Source: CAYSLU01 sp964431965
Lineage (GTDB): Bacteria; Verrucomicrobiota; Kiritimatiellia; CAIKKV01; CAYSLU01
DNA: 64,000 nucleotides
Assembly (NCBI GenBank): GCA_964431965.1
Contig: CAYSLU010000018.1
Coordinates: 1 to 64,000 of the forward strand
Reading direction: 5' to 3'
Shown here: positions 1 to 11,035 of the stretch, piece by piece
How the letters are laid out: each line of letters starts with the position of its first letter
Numbering within the stretch: position 1 is the stretch's first letter
Notes under the pieces: generated by a model
Database searches by the model: none
Seen by the model: the letters and a program-made list of their open reading frames with translations, nothing else
What the model was told of the DNA's origin: nothing
Translations under genes and position numbers: made by a program

Positions 1-176
1 GCCCGGCAGCGGGCGCCGCCGCTTCCGTTTTGGGGCGCGCGCGGGGCCATGACCGGCGCCGGAAATCTTCACAATGTTTTGACAATCGCGCCATACCCCC
101 CGTGCTAGTATTGGGTTACCTCGAAGAGGGAAGCTTTCCTTCAAGCAGGCGGCATCGAGTCCGCAAGGAGCGTGAC

Positions 177-3100
177 GTGAAGATCAAGACCCTGATTTGG
201 ACGGCCGCGATACTGCTCGCGATGCACTCGGTCGGCCTCGCTTCGCTGACGAACGTGTGGCCGTTCACGAGCTCCGGCGAGTACGAGCTGTCGAGCAGCA
301 ACGACATGGAGATCGTGGGCGACACGGCCCGGCTCAAGCTTCAGGGCGTTCTGCGCCACGATGCGTCGCTGGCCACCTACATGACCAACGACGCCAGCGG
401 CGTCGACGTCGCGCTCGGGGCGGATGTTTCGCTGGTGCTCGGCAAGAGCGGGCCGCAGTACGCGCGCTCCGGCGAGTACGTATCCCGCGTCTTCGACGGC
501 GGGGGCCAGGGCAATGTGTGGGAGGTCCTGGACTGCAAGGCGTTCAACACATCGCTGAACAACGGGAGCGGCGAGCTGTCGCCGACGCTCCCGGGGTTGT
601 CCGGGCTGTACCACTTCAACAATGACAACTGGCTGGACTATGTGACGGGCTCCCGCGCGACCGCGTTCAATCACTCGCGCTTCAATACCGAAGCCAAGCT
701 GGGGTCTCACTCGGCTGAGTTCTACTTCAACAGCGGGTACGCCATTCTTCCGAACGCGAGCCTCCTGAATGGCGCCACGCAGATGACGATCAGCTGCTGG
801 GTTCGACTGGATCAAGCAACGGCCAACGGTGGCCTCGTGTACAGCCGTGGTTCGAAGGTAGTGGGGTTGTCGCAGGGCACTGCCGCCGGCGACACTCGGG
901 TGCGATTCACGGTCAATACCCTTTCTGCGTTCAGCCAGACTCTTCTGCCGCTCGGGACGTGGGTGTTTGTGACGACAACGTGGGGCGGCGCCGACCAGAC
1001 GCTGCGGATCTACATCAACGGAGAGCTTGAGACGGCGAGCCAGCAGGCTACAGGCGGGACGATCACTCAGGACGACAACTTCTACGTCGCTTCCGACAAG
1101 CTCGCCTCGGCACGCATCAGCGCCTACAGTTTCTTCGACGAGGTGGCGATCTGGCGGCGACAGCTTTCCGACACGGAAGTGCGGGCCATGTATGAGATGG
1201 CCAGTGCGGTGCGCTTTCAGCTCAGAGCGGACGGCACGATTCCGGGCTTGGCGGCCAGCAGCTTCGTCGGGCCTGACGGCACTCCGTCCAGTTACTACAG
1301 CTTCGCGAACCAGCAACTGATATCCGGCGGCGGGTTCCTGAACTATGGCCGATACGCCCAGTACAAGGTGTCATTGGCCGGGCAGGTGGACGGCGCGCAG
1401 ACGCCGTACGTGGACTCCGTTGGCCTGTTGGGTTCGCAGGTCGAGCAGTTCGATAACACGCTGGGCGACTTTCGCCGCGGCACGTTCGTGACGAATGCCG
1501 CTACCGCTCCAGCGCAGGTGGATCTGCCGTACTTGCGGTTGGCCCGCAATGCGAACGGCGGATACCTCAGAGAAGGAACGTTCACGTCTCGGGTGCTGGA
1601 CGGCGGCGGGGCTGTTCTGTGGGACCGGATGTATTGGACGCGTGCCGCTGAAGTTGCGGCCGATGAACTCGGCCTGCTCGGGCTGTGGCGGCTGGACGGC
1701 GGCTGGGCGGATTCCACCGGCCGGGGATACAACGGGGCGCCGTTCAACATGGCCTACACATCGTGGGCCAAGCTGGGCGTTCAGTCCGCGGTCTTCAACG
1801 GAGTCGACGCCTACGCATCGCTCGGCTCGCTGGGGAACAACGCGATCCGGACCGTCGAGTTCTGGGTCAACGACGGCGGGATTGACGACGGGCTGATGCA
1901 GTTCTCGACGAACCAGTACATCGCCATCTCGAACGGGCTCGTGACGGCGGTGGGGTTCACGAACACTCCGCCGACGGTGTTCGTGAATGGCAGTCCGAAC
2001 TCGAGGCGCCTCGACTCCGGATGGAACCATGTGGCCGTGGTCTATGATCAGGGCGTGGTGACCACGAACCTGCTCGTGGGTGTCGCGAACGGGGATTACA
2101 TGCTCGGGATGATGGATGAGCTCGCCATCTACAGCCGGTCTCGCCTCCAGACCGAAGTCAAAACCCACCTGGTTGCTGGTGGACGGGCGTCCGCGGGCAG
2201 CGTGAAGTTTCAGGTGCGCGCCGACAGCGTGAACCCTCCGGATTCGGTGTTTGTTGGACCCGGAAACTCGACCGGAACTTTTTTTACGGCTGGCGCTGGC
2301 ATCGACCTTCCGTCCGGCGTATGGAACCAGCGCTATTTTCAGTATCGGGCATACCTGGAGGGCGACGGCGATTCCACCCCGCTCGTGAAGGCCGTCCGGG
2401 TTACGCATACGGGGGCGACATCCGGATCATTCACGAACGACGATGCGACGCAGTTCGGGCTCGGCGTGTTTGACGGGCGGACCACGGAGTGGGGCGGGGA
2501 TGAGATCCAGTTGATTGATCTCACGATGGTCCCCGGCTTGATCAACATAAACCCTGTTCTAACGGCCGGGCTTGAGGGCCTCTGGCACATGGACGATACG
2601 GCGTGGGGGGCTGGTGCGACTGTGCTCGATTCGTCGCCGTCGTCACGCCACGGCTTTCCGCAGGGGAACCCGATCTTGTCGCCATCTTCCAAGGTGGGGA
2701 GCCGATGCGGTCTGTTCAGCGGGTCAAATCAGTACGTCATTCTGCCTTCGTTCGCCCTGAACGGAGACTTCACCGTGAGCGTCTGGTTTCGGACGACGAG
2801 TACCAACCGAACCGCTCTGCTGTCCCGTCCGGATGGGCGCCTTGTTCTCGAGGTCAACGGTGACGGCTCCGGCGCGGCGCGCGGTCAGTTGGCGCTAGTG
2901 GTTAGTGATGGGGGTGGTGCCCGGGTGGTCGCATCGGCGGTGCAGCGGGTGAACGATGGCGTATGGCACAATGTCACCGGGGTCCGGCAAGGATCGGACC
3001 TCTTTCTCTATGTCGATGGGATCGGCGCTGGCTCCCGTCACGACGCTTCGCTGGGGGTTCTGGGGGCGGCGGAGACGCATCTGGCCCGGCATGGCGTCGT

Positions 3101-6100
3101 CAACACGTACTACGCGGGTTACCTTGATGAGGTCGTGATCTTCAACCGGGCGATCACAGAGTCGGAGATGGCGCACTTCCAGGCCGTCGGGCGAAGTACG
3201 GAGGACACCGGGACTTACCGCAGCCCGGTCTTGGACGCCGGCCGGCCGGCCATTTGGGAGAGCGTCAGCTGGCGGGAGAACGGGACGTTCGGCGAAGCGC
3301 TCGGCACATCCGACCCGGACCTTCTTGCGCTCTGGCATCTCGACGAGACGAATGGAACGGAAGCGGTCGATGCCGTTGGCGGAATCAACAACGGGGACAT
3401 CCTGGGGGCGTTCACGCGACCGGCCGGGGTGTTTGGGGCGAGCCTGGGCTTCGACGGGTCGGGGGGCCACGTGCAGATTCCGGCGGGATCCTCGCTCGAG
3501 CCGCCCAGCCTTACGGTGGAGGCGTGGGTCTACCCGAGCAGCGTGGACCAGCGGACAATCTTCGACCACCGGGACGGATCGCTCGGGTACCGACTGGCCA
3601 CGGATGCGAACGGCAAACCGTATTTCTGGGTTTCGGGTGCGAGTTGCCTGGCGCGTGGCGGCTTGCGGCCGGGCCAGTGGCATCACGTGGCGGGCACGTA
3701 CGACGGCAGCCAGATGCGTCTGTTCGTGGACGGGCGCTTCGCCGCCAGCGCCTGGCCGGGCTCGCTCGGCCTCGTGGCCGGACCCGCGTCCATCGGACGC
3801 TCCTACGATTCCTCCGGCGGCTTCAACGGGATGATCGACGAGGTGGCCGTGCACGCGCGTGCGCTCGGCGCGGAGGAGATCCTGGACCACGCCCGGGCCG
3901 GAACCGGGCAGCTCGTGGTTCAGGTGCGGGCGTCCGACGACCCGCTGTTCGCCGGGTCGATCTTCGTTGGTCCGGACGGCACCTCGAACTCCTACTACCG
4001 CCTGCCCTATGGCGAGACCTATCTCGGCACGATGCTGGGGCGCTATTTCCAGTACCAGTTGGTCATGACCGCGCGCAACGGGCACTTGGCTCCCGCTTTC
4101 CATGGCCTGTCGGTCAACCAGTCGAGCTATCCGATCAACAACCCGTGGGTGATGCCGGCCAACGGGTATGGCCGCGGGTTCCTGGGCAACCTGCTCTCGT
4201 TTGCCCACGTGCTGGCGACGAACGACGACACGGCGGTTCGCTACCAGATATCGGGCAATGACGGAACGAACTGGTACCACTGGAGCGGAACGGAGTGGGA
4301 GAACGTCACCGGGTTCGGGTGGGACCTGGCGGACAGCGTGAGCGAGATCGACGGGCACATCGGCTCGTTCTACGAGCAGCTACACGCGAAGACCGGCGGC
4401 GTATTCCGGTTCCGCGCGTACCTGCATTCCGGCGGCACTGACCAGGTGGCCATCGACGAGGTCCGCATGTCGTACGCGCCGGGGCGGCTCGTCATGCTGG
4501 AGCCCAACGGCACGGAGCGGGGGGCGTCCGCCTGGCTGAAGGGCGTTCCCTATACCGTGCACTGGACGCATAGCGGAACGATCGGCAGCCGCGTGCGACT
4601 GGACTATTCGCTGGACAGCGGGGGGACGTGGACGACCATTGCGACAAACGTTCCGAGCGCCAGCGGGAGCTACAGCTTCTGGACGACGCCGGTTGGCCAG
4701 CCGGGGCAGGAATATTTCAACGTTCGGGTGCGCGTTACGGACATGGCGGACGAGACGATCGGCGATATGTCCGACGCCGATTTCAGCCTGGTCGAGCGCT
4801 TCCGCATGGTGGCTCCGAACGGCGGCGAGATCTGGTACATCGGGCGCACGAACGTGGTGCGGTGGGCGTCGTCGGTCAACCTGGGCCGGCTGAACATCGA
4901 CTACGCATATGACGGGACGAACTATCCGCCGACCAGCGGGTACCGGGTGGCGATCAACATCGACAACATTCCGGGCGGGACGAACAACGCCTTCAACTGG
5001 GATACGCCCCGCGGCATTCCCGCCCTCTTGTCGGAGCGTGGCAAGATGAGAGTTCAGACCGTGGGCAGCCAGGGATCGGATCAGTCTGACGGATTCTTCA
5101 CCCTGGCCGGCATCGAGATCACCAATCCTCAGGCCGGGTCGGCGGTCAAGCGCAACGGCAACTTCAATGTCCGATGGACGTCGGCCGGCGCCGGTTCGGT
5201 CGTGGCTCTGTACTTCTCGTCCGATGCCGGTACGACTTGGAACTTCGTGACGAACGCACCAAACCAGACCGGGACGAACGCGCTCAACTGGTTCGTGACC
5301 GCCCCGCCAACGGACCTGGCGCGCCTGAAGTTGGTGTCGCTGTCCGATCCGAACGCCTACGGCATTTCGGCCGTGTTCACCCTGGCGGACATCGACATCC
5401 TCTCGCCGACCGCCGGAACGGTCTGGCCGGCCGGATCCACCAACCGGATCGTATGGCTCGCGGGTGGCGCTGGCAACCTGGTGAACATCTATTACTCGAC
5501 GAACAGCGGCGGCGCCTGGACGACGATCATCGCCGACTACGCCAACGTCAGCGGATCCAATTCCTACATGTGGACCGTCCCGCCGTACCCCGGCCCGATG
5601 ACCAAGGTGAAGATCGAGTCGGTCGCCGACCCGGAGAATCTCTTCGCGACCACCCCGGACTTCAGCATTGCCGGCGTGCGCATCCTGGCGCCGAACGGCG
5701 GAGAGAAGTGGGTGAAAGATGCGGACAGCGCGATCCTGTGGACCTACCAGTCCGCCGGCCAGCAGTGCTCCGTCTACTTCTCCTACGGCGAGAGCACGAA
5801 CTACCAGTTGATCGGCGGGCCCGGCATCGGCCTGAGCGACCGCGGGTTCGGCTACCAGCCGACGCGGCCGACGGTCCAGGCGAAGGCCAAGATGGTGGCC
5901 GACAACCCCGCCCCGTTCACCAACATGTTCGACGAGTCGGATGCCTACTTCACGGTCGCCGGCATCATGCTCACGTATCCGACCAACCAGACGGTGTTCA
6001 CGATCGGAACGACGAATCTGATCAACTGGACGTCGGCCGGTTCCGAGGATCCGCTCAACCAGGCGCGGATCGTCTACACGACGACCGGGGTGGACACGAA

Positions 6101-9100
6101 TCTGATCGCCGTGGTGGGAAACAACCAGGCCTATCCGGGCGGCAACAGCTACACGTGGTTCGTCCGGCCCGGAACGGAGCCGTCCGACCGCGCGCGGATC
6201 GTGGTCGCCTCCGGCGGGTATGCGGGCTCGACGCTGGAGTTCCTCATCCGGGGCATCAAGATCGTGGCGCCGGCGGCCGGGAGCGTGCTCGACATCGGGG
6301 ACACCTATGACGTCACCTGGCGGAGCGCCGGGCTGGACGCGAGCGCGAACGGAAACCTGTATGTATCGACGGATGGCGGGCGGTCGTATTCGACGAACCC
6401 GCTGAACCCGGGCGGAACGTGGCCGGTTCAGGCCGGCGGCTTCCCTTGGACGGTCGACGTGGCGCTGAATCCGACCACCAACGCTCTGGTGAAGTTCGTG
6501 GTGACGGAGTCGGTGCGGTCCGAGGACATCGGCGTCGAGGCGGTTTCGCCGAGCTTCGCTCTGCGCGGGATGAAGGTGGTGGCCCCGGCCCTGGGTGACT
6601 CCTGGGCGCACCGGAGCACGAATTCCATTCGCTGGATTTCCGCCCTGGTCGGCGGCGTGGGGAACATCACCTACTCAGCTGACGGGGTGCGGTACGACAC
6701 GGCCAAGCCCATCGCGCAGAACTGGACGCTCGTGGACGGGTCGAACGAGTACCCCTGGGTGATCGAGCCCTTCCGGACTCCGTCCACGAACGCCCGGATC
6801 AAGGTCTCGTCTACGCTCGCCACCGGCGTTTCCGATCCCTTCGTCCTGACCGGCATCCGCGTCACGGCACCCATCCCGTCGGACATATGGGCCTCGGACG
6901 AGACCAACCGGATCGCGTGGACCTCGGTGGGGGCGACGCCTCCCTACCAGATCGACGTCCTGATCAGCGCCACGAGCACGCTGCCGATCGTCAACGGGTG
7001 GAATGCCACGACGTACGACTGGGTGGTGCCGCTCTCCTCCATATCGACCAGCGCGGTCATCCGGGTGCGCGACGCATCGGGCCTGATCGGCCTCTCGGAC
7101 CCCTTCCGGATCGTCGGCGAGCCGACCATCCAGTGCATCTCGCCGGTGGTGGACGAGCAGTGGAAGGTTAGCCAGAGCTACACCATCACGTGGAGCAAGG
7201 GCGGCAAGATGGACAACAACTTCCGTGTCGCCTATTCGACGTACCCGTTCATCGTGACGAATGACATCGTGTTCGGCGCGGCCAGCTACGACTCGACCAA
7301 CAACACGTTCAGCGTGCCGTGGTCGGTGCCGGATCGACTGGGGCAGACCCGCTTCTTCATCGAGAACATCGCCAAGCCGGAGATCCACACGGTGTCCGAT
7401 CCGTTCTACGTGGTCGGCATGTTCACGGTGCTCTACCCGAACGGCGGAGACACGAACCTGTACGCGCTGAAGCCGGCCACCGTGAGCTGGTTCACCCGCG
7501 GCACCGTGCCGTTTGTGAACCTATACTACTCGTCTGACCCGCTTCACCAGACGGGCTCATGGAGCCGCATCAACACGACCCCCGTGGCGAACAACGGCGG
7601 GGGCGTCCAGGACGAGTTGACCACGTACCTGTGGCCGGTTGCCAACATCGAGAGCGCGACGGTTCGCTTCCGGGTCGAGCAGGCCGACCGGCCCGGCGCG
7701 AACGACGACTCGGACGCCAACTTCTCGATCCGCTACTTTGAGATCCTGTGGCGCGTCTACAGCCTGACGACCACGAATGAGCTGGACAAGCTGAGCGTGT
7801 CCGACAGCAGCGGTTGGTCGCAGGCGGGGCTTGTCTCTCCGATCGCGCGGAAGTACCCGTACGGATTCTACGACACGGTCTGGTCCCGTGAGTTCTTCTA
7901 CGACAAGGTGATCTTCAACTGGCCGGCCGAGCCGTCGCGGACCATCGATGTGCCAATGGTCGAGTCGCAGGTGAGCCCGGACTACAAGGTGCTCGCGAAC
8001 TTCCTCTACGACCTGAGCAACGGGGTGTTCCGATCGACGGCATGGCTCGAGCGCGGCGGCAAGGTGCTCTCGAACCCCGTCCAGTGTACGATCTCCATCT
8101 ACGACTCGACCGGCTCGCGGATCGCGGAGCTGATTTCGACGACGCCGGACCCGAACGGAATCTTCTGGCAGACGCTGCCCGGCACGCTGGCCCAGGGGGT
8201 CGTGTACTTCGCTCGGGTGGACATCCTGTACTCCCGCGTGTCGTACTCCTCCGGCGTGACGTTCTCGCTGCGCGTTCCGACGGACGCAGAGCAGCAGCAG
8301 ATGATCCTCAACGCCGTGAACCAGGCCGCTTCCAACATTCTGGGCAGCGTGGCCGGGGTCGATACGAACGTCACCAATCTGGCGAGCGCCCAGGCGGCGT
8401 TCCGGGCCGCGACGTCGGCCAAGCTGGATTCCATCAGCAACGCGACCGCCACCATCCAGGGCGACATCGCCCGGCTGATCACCAACATCGCCGGCCTCGA
8501 TACGTCGTTCATCGCGAAGGTGGAGTTCCTGACCAACACCGTCGGCGTGATCGCGGAGAGCGTGTCGACCTCGATGTCGGCGCGGCTCGATGCGGTTTCC
8601 CGCGACGTGCTGCGCGGGACGGCGCGGATCCTCACGCGGCCGACAGCCGCCAAGACGGGCGCGCGGATCTCCATCCTGTACCGGAGCCGGAGCGGGCTGC
8701 TGGCGAGCATCGGGGTGACCGACCCGGCTGCCTCGACTGTGCTGGGGCCCGCCGCCATGACCGAGATCGGGCTCACGGGCATCTACGAGTACAACGTCAC
8801 ATTCGACACGGCGTGGGGACTGGGTGACTTCACGGTCGCGTGCAGCGACGGGACGGCGTCCGACCGGCTGGTGATCCGCGTCACGGCCGGCGACATCGAC
8901 GATGTGTTCTCGTCCCTCGTCAGCGTGAGCAACCAGATCCAGTCGATCGAGACGAGCGTGGCCACGATGTTCGCGAGCGTGACAAACGTCGAGGCCCAGC
9001 AGGGGATGATCGTGCTCGACATCTCCAACATGGTCCAGTCGGTCGACAGCATGGCGCAGACAATCGGCCTGTTCAATCTGGAGCCCCTGACGAACCTGGA

Positions 9101-10925
9101 CCGGCTCTCGTCGATCCTCAGCAACGTGAACTGGTCGGCGCTCAGCAACGTTACGATTCTCGCCAAGGACATGACGAACATCCTGGCCGGGGTAAGCAAC
9201 ATCCAGGCCACGATCAAGTGGGGCGACGTCCGCGACATTGCCCGCGGCGTGACGAACCTGAACCGCGCCATAACCTGGAGCCAGATCACCAATATCCAGG
9301 TCACGGTGTCGAACATCCTCAACGATGTGCGTGGGCTGCATCTCGAGTCGCTCACGAACCTGCAGGGGCTCGCGTCGGCGGTCAGCAATCTCAACCTGTC
9401 GGGGCTAAGCAACATCTCGTACCTGGCCGACGGAATCGCCCGGATTGAGGGAGGGCTGTCGAACGTCAACAGTTCGGTCGGTGCGATCAACCCCTCTCTG
9501 CTGACGAACCTGACTGACGTGGTTTCGGCGGTGAGCAACTTGAATATAACCGGACTCAGCAATATAGCCGTGCTGGCGACCAGCCTGGCGACGATTCAGG
9601 GCGGCGTGTCCGACCTCCGGGCGGCGATCAACTGGACTGATATCACGAACATCTTCGACACGGTTTCAGCCGTTCAAACCGCGGTGACGGCCTATGACTT
9701 GAGCGGGCTTGCGCAGGTGGCGACGGACATGACGAACGTCATGACGGGGGTTGGCGGCCTGCGCGCAGCGCTCCGATGGTCCGACATTACGAACATCATG
9801 GTGAACGTGTCGAACACACTGGCGACGGTGAAGGGGCTCAATCTGACCAATGTCTCCGAGATCGTACAGGCCATTAGCAACATCAACGTCGGGGCCTTGA
9901 CCGGCCTGACCGCCTTCGGGCAGGGCCTGACGGACATCAAGACCGGAGTCAGCGGGCTGCAAGGGCAACTGGGTGGCATCAACTGGGCCTTGCTGACCAA
10001 CACCGCGGTTGGCGTGGCGGGCCTGCAGGCGCAGCCGGCGTGGAGCAACATTTCCGCGATTCTCCGGACGGTGACGAACACCCAGGCCAAGCTGAATGCC
10101 CTCGACCTGTCGCCGCTCACGAACATTGTCGCCCTTACGGCGGTGCTCACGAACGTCGACTGGACGGCGCTGGGCAACGTCGGGAGCGTGGCGTCCGGCA
10201 TAACCAACCTGATGTCGGCCGTGTCGAACCTGGAGAGCACGGTGGGCACCATGGACTTCTCGGCGCTGACCAACGCGGTGGACCAGACGCTCAACAGCCT
10301 GGCGGACTCGTCGGTCGTGATCAGCAACTTGAACGCATCGATCAACACGAACCTGCCCGCTCTGATGGCGACCATCACCAATTTGTACGGGCGGGTGGGC
10401 GACGTGAGCAGCTTGGCCAACTCCCCGACGCTGTTCGGCCGGCTGGCGTCGATATCCAATTCGCTTGTGAATATGGGCTCCGACACGGCGGAGGCCATCC
10501 GCAAGGCGCGGTCGGCCAGCACCTCGGCCCAAGGCGCCCAGGCGGGTCTGAGTTCGCTGAAGAGCGAGATCGGGCGTGGAAAGATCGACTCGGTTCTCAG
10601 CACGCTCCGCGAGGTCAAGGAGCAGCTGGCCTTTGCCCAGCGGGAGGTTCAGGAGGTGAAGCCCAAGGGCGTGGGCGTAGGGCAGGCCGAAGCGGAACTG
10701 GGCAAACTCCTCAAGGTCTTGCAGCAGGTCGCGAAGAGCGAAGGCCTGTCGGAAGGCGTCGTCCCGAAGGACCTGGTGCGGACCAAGGGCGCTGATGCCG
10801 ACAGCGTGAAGACGCTGAACGCGAACATCGCCGAGATGAAGGCGTCTGTCGATCTGATCGGGCGCCTGATGGACAAGACGGTCAACAAGCCGGTCTTCGT
10901 CGAGTCGTACGAGCCCGGCCAGTAG
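177..10925 (+). CDS. Giant exported multidomain surface protein (LamG, Kre9-like repeats, Asn/Leu/Trp repeats)
   Basis: Probably an exported surface or filamentous protein of 3,582 residues; its exact function is unknown. The GTG at 177 is chosen because AAGGAG lies 6 nt upstream and the protein then starts with a signal peptide (MKIKTLIWTAAILLAMHSVGLA). Four LamG/concanavalin-like domains lie near residues 140-340, 500-665, 800-1000 and 1050-1240, each closing with a 'DEV.I..R' type strand. Residues about 1440-2520 hold eleven tandem beta-sandwich repeats of the pattern 'I.I.APNGGE.W..G....I.W.S.G', like Kre9/KNH-type repeats. Residues about 2700-3430 are Asn/Leu/Thr-rich repeats with regular Trp. 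The last 120 residues look like coiled coil. No LPXTG, PEP-CTERM or C-terminal membrane anchor is seen. It lies just upstream of the F-ATPase/T2SS run, so secretion by that T2SS is possible but inferred. Confidence 0.85.
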   Translation: MKIKTLIWTAAILLAMHSVGLASLTNVWPFTSSGEYELSSSNDMEIVGDTARLKLQGVLRHDASLATYMTNDASGVDVALGADVSLVLGKSGPQYARSGEYVSRVFDGGGQGNVWEVLDCKAFNTSLNNGSGELSPTLPGLSGLYHFNNDNWLDYVTGSRATAFNHSRFNTEAKLGSHSAEFYFNSGYAILPNASLLNGATQMTISCWVRLDQATANGGLVYSRGSKVVGLSQGTAAGDTRVRFTVNTLSAFSQTLLPLGTWVFVTTTWGGADQTLRIYINGELETASQQATGGTITQDDNFYVASDKLASARISAYSFFDEVAIWRRQLSDTEVRAMYEMASAVRFQLRADGTIPGLAASSFVGPDGTPSSYYSFANQQLISGGGFLNYGRYAQYKVSLAGQVDGAQTPYVDSVGLLGSQVEQFDNTLGDFRRGTFVTNAATAPAQVDLPYLRLARNANGGYLREGTFTSRVLDGGGAVLWDRMYWTRAAEVAADELGLLGLWRLDGGWADSTGRGYNGAPFNMAYTSWAKLGVQSAVFNGVDAYASLGSLGNNAIRTVEFWVNDGGIDDGLMQFSTNQYIAISNGLVTAVGFTNTPPTVFVNGSPNSRRLDSGWNHVAVVYDQGVVTTNLLVGVANGDYMLGMMDELAIYSRSRLQTEVKTHLVAGGRASAGSVKFQVRADSVNPPDSVFVGPGNSTGTFFTAGAGIDLPSGVWNQRYFQYRAYLEGDGDSTPLVKAVRVTHTGATSGSFTNDDATQFGLGVFDGRTTEWGGDEIQLIDLTMVPGLININPVLTAGLEGLWHMDDTAWGAGATVLDSSPSSRHGFPQGNPILSPSSKVGSRCGLFSGSNQYVILPSFALNGDFTVSVWFRTTSTNRTALLSRPDGRLVLEVNGDGSGAARGQLALVVSDGGGARVVASAVQRVNDGVWHNVTGVRQGSDLFLYVDGIGAGSRHDASLGVLGAAETHLARHGVVNTYYAGYLDEVVIFNRAITESEMAHFQAVGRSTEDTGTYRSPVLDAGRPAIWESVSWRENGTFGEALGTSDPDLLALWHLDETNGTEAVDAVGGINNGDILGAFTRPAGVFGASLGFDGSGGHVQIPAGSSLEPPSLTVEAWVYPSSVDQRTIFDHRDGSLGYRLATDANGKPYFWVSGASCLARGGLRPGQWHHVAGTYDGSQMRLFVDGRFAASAWPGSLGLVAGPASIGRSYDSSGGFNGMIDEVAVHARALGAEEILDHARAGTGQLVVQVRASDDPLFAGSIFVGPDGTSNSYYRLPYGETYLGTMLGRYFQYQLVMTARNGHLAPAFHGLSVNQSSYPINNPWVMPANGYGRGFLGNLLSFAHVLATNDDTAVRYQISGNDGTNWYHWSGTEWENVTGFGWDLADSVSEIDGHIGSFYEQLHAKTGGVFRFRAYLHSGGTDQVAIDEVRMSYAPGRLVMLEPNGTERGASAWLKGVPYTVHWTHSGTIGSRVRLDYSLDSGGTWTTIATNVPSASGSYSFWTTPVGQPGQEYFNVRVRVTDMADETIGDMSDADFSLVERFRMVAPNGGEIWYIGRTNVVRWASSVNLGRLNIDYAYDGTNYPPTSGYRVAINIDNIPGGTNNAFNWDTPRGIPALLSERGKMRVQTVGSQGSDQSDGFFTLAGIEITNPQAGSAVKRNGNFNVRWTSAGAGSVVALYFSSDAGTTWNFVTNAPNQTGTNALNWFVTAPPTDLARLKLVSLSDPNAYGISAVFTLADIDILSPTAGTVWPAGSTNRIVWLAGGAGNLVNIYYSTNSGGAWTTIIADYANVSGSNSYMWTVPPYPGPMTKVKIESVADPENLFATTPDFSIAGVRILAPNGGEKWVKDADSAILWTYQSAGQQCSVYFSYGESTNYQLIGGPGIGLSDRGFGYQPTRPTVQAKAKMVADNPAPFTNMFDESDAYFTVAGIMLTYPTNQTVFTIGTTNLINWTSAGSEDPLNQARIVYTTTGVDTNLIAVVGNNQAYPGGNSYTWFVRPGTEPSDRARIVVASGGYAGSTLEFLIRGIKIVAPAAGSVLDIGDTYDVTWRSAGLDASANGNLYVSTDGGRSYSTNPLNPGGTWPVQAGGFPWTVDVALNPTTNALVKFVVTESVRSEDIGVEAVSPSFALRGMKVVAPALGDSWAHRSTNSIRWISALVGGVGNITYSADGVRYDTAKPIAQNWTLVDGSNEYPWVIEPFRTPSTNARIKVSSTLATGVSDPFVLTGIRVTAPIPSDIWASDETNRIAWTSVGATPPYQIDVLISATSTLPIVNGWNATTYDWVVPLSSISTSAVIRVRDASGLIGLSDPFRIVGEPTIQCISPVVDEQWKVSQSYTITWSKGGKMDNNFRVAYSTYPFIVTNDIVFGAASYDSTNNTFSVPWSVPDRLGQTRFFIENIAKPEIHTVSDPFYVVGMFTVLYPNGGDTNLYALKPATVSWFTRGTVPFVNLYYSSDPLHQTGSWSRINTTPVANNGGGVQDELTTYLWPVANIESATVRFRVEQADRPGANDDSDANFSIRYFEILWRVYSLTTTNELDKLSVSDSSGWSQAGLVSPIARKYPYGFYDTVWSREFFYDKVIFNWPAEPSRTIDVPMVESQVSPDYKVLANFLYDLSNGVFRSTAWLERGGKVLSNPVQCTISIYDSTGSRIAELISTTPDPNGIFWQTLPGTLAQGVVYFARVDILYSRVSYSSGVTFSLRVPTDAEQQQMILNAVNQAASNILGSVAGVDTNVTNLASAQAAFRAATSAKLDSISNATATIQGDIARLITNIAGLDTSFIAKVEFLTNTVGVIAESVSTSMSARLDAVSRDVLRGTARILTRPTAAKTGARISILYRSRSGLLASIGVTDPAASTVLGPAAMTEIGLTGIYEYNVTFDTAWGLGDFTVACSDGTASDRLVIRVTAGDIDDVFSSLVSVSNQIQSIETSVATMFASVTNVEAQQGMIVLDISNMVQSVDSMAQTIGLFNLEPLTNLDRLSSILSNVNWSALSNVTILAKDMTNILAGVSNIQATIKWGDVRDIARGVTNLNRAITWSQITNIQVTVSNILNDVRGLHLESLTNLQGLASAVSNLNLSGLSNISYLADGIARIEGGLSNVNSSVGAINPSLLTNLTDVVSAVSNLNITGLSNIAVLATSLATIQGGVSDLRAAINWTDITNIFDTVSAVQTAVTAYDLSGLAQVATDMTNVMTGVGGLRAALRWSDITNIMVNVSNTLATVKGLNLTNVSEIVQAISNINVGALTGLTAFGQGLTDIKTGVSGLQGQLGGINWALLTNTAVGVAGLQAQPAWSNISAILRTVTNTQAKLNALDLSPLTNIVALTAVLTNVDWTALGNVGSVASGITNLMSAVSNLESTVGTMDFSALTNAVDQTLNSLADSSVVISNLNASINTNLPALMATITNLYGRVGDVSSLANSPTLFGRLASISNSLVNMGSDTAEAIRKARSASTSAQGAQAGLSSLKSEIGRGKIDSVLSTLREVKEQLAFAQREVQEVKPKGVGVGQAEAELGKLLKVLQQVAKSEGLSEGVVPKDLVRTKGADADSVKTLNANIAEMKASVDLIGRLMDKTVNKPVFVESYEPGQ

Positions 10926-11005
10926 AGCGCCGGCCCGCGTGCCATTCGCCCGCACGGGCGCGGGCGCCATGCCGATTCGAAGCCGCCCCGGCCCGGACAT
11001 TTGCT

Positions 11006-11035
11006 TTGCCTGAGGGTCGGAATGGCTGTTAGTAT
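11006..11035 (+). promoter_or_regulatory. Possible sigma70-type promoter before the ATPase/T2SS run
   Basis: In the 255-nt space between the giant gene and the next gene, TTGCCT (11006-11011) and TAGTAT (11030-11035) are separated by 18 nt. This fits a weak -35/-10 pair that could start the long operon from 11181 onward. The rest of the spacer holds only a short GC-rich dyad near 10950-10970 without a T-run. This is a pattern match only; the genome's sigma consensus is unknown. Confidence 0.25.

Noticed and set aside
79..111. TTGACA and TAGTAT upstream of the giant gene as a promoter
   Set aside because: The spacing is 21 nt, too long for a standard sigma70 promoter; kept only as a vague possibility.
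8280..10480. DNA repeats in the giant gene as a CRISPR or satellite array
   Set aside because: The repeats are protein-level and degenerate in DNA, all within one frame.
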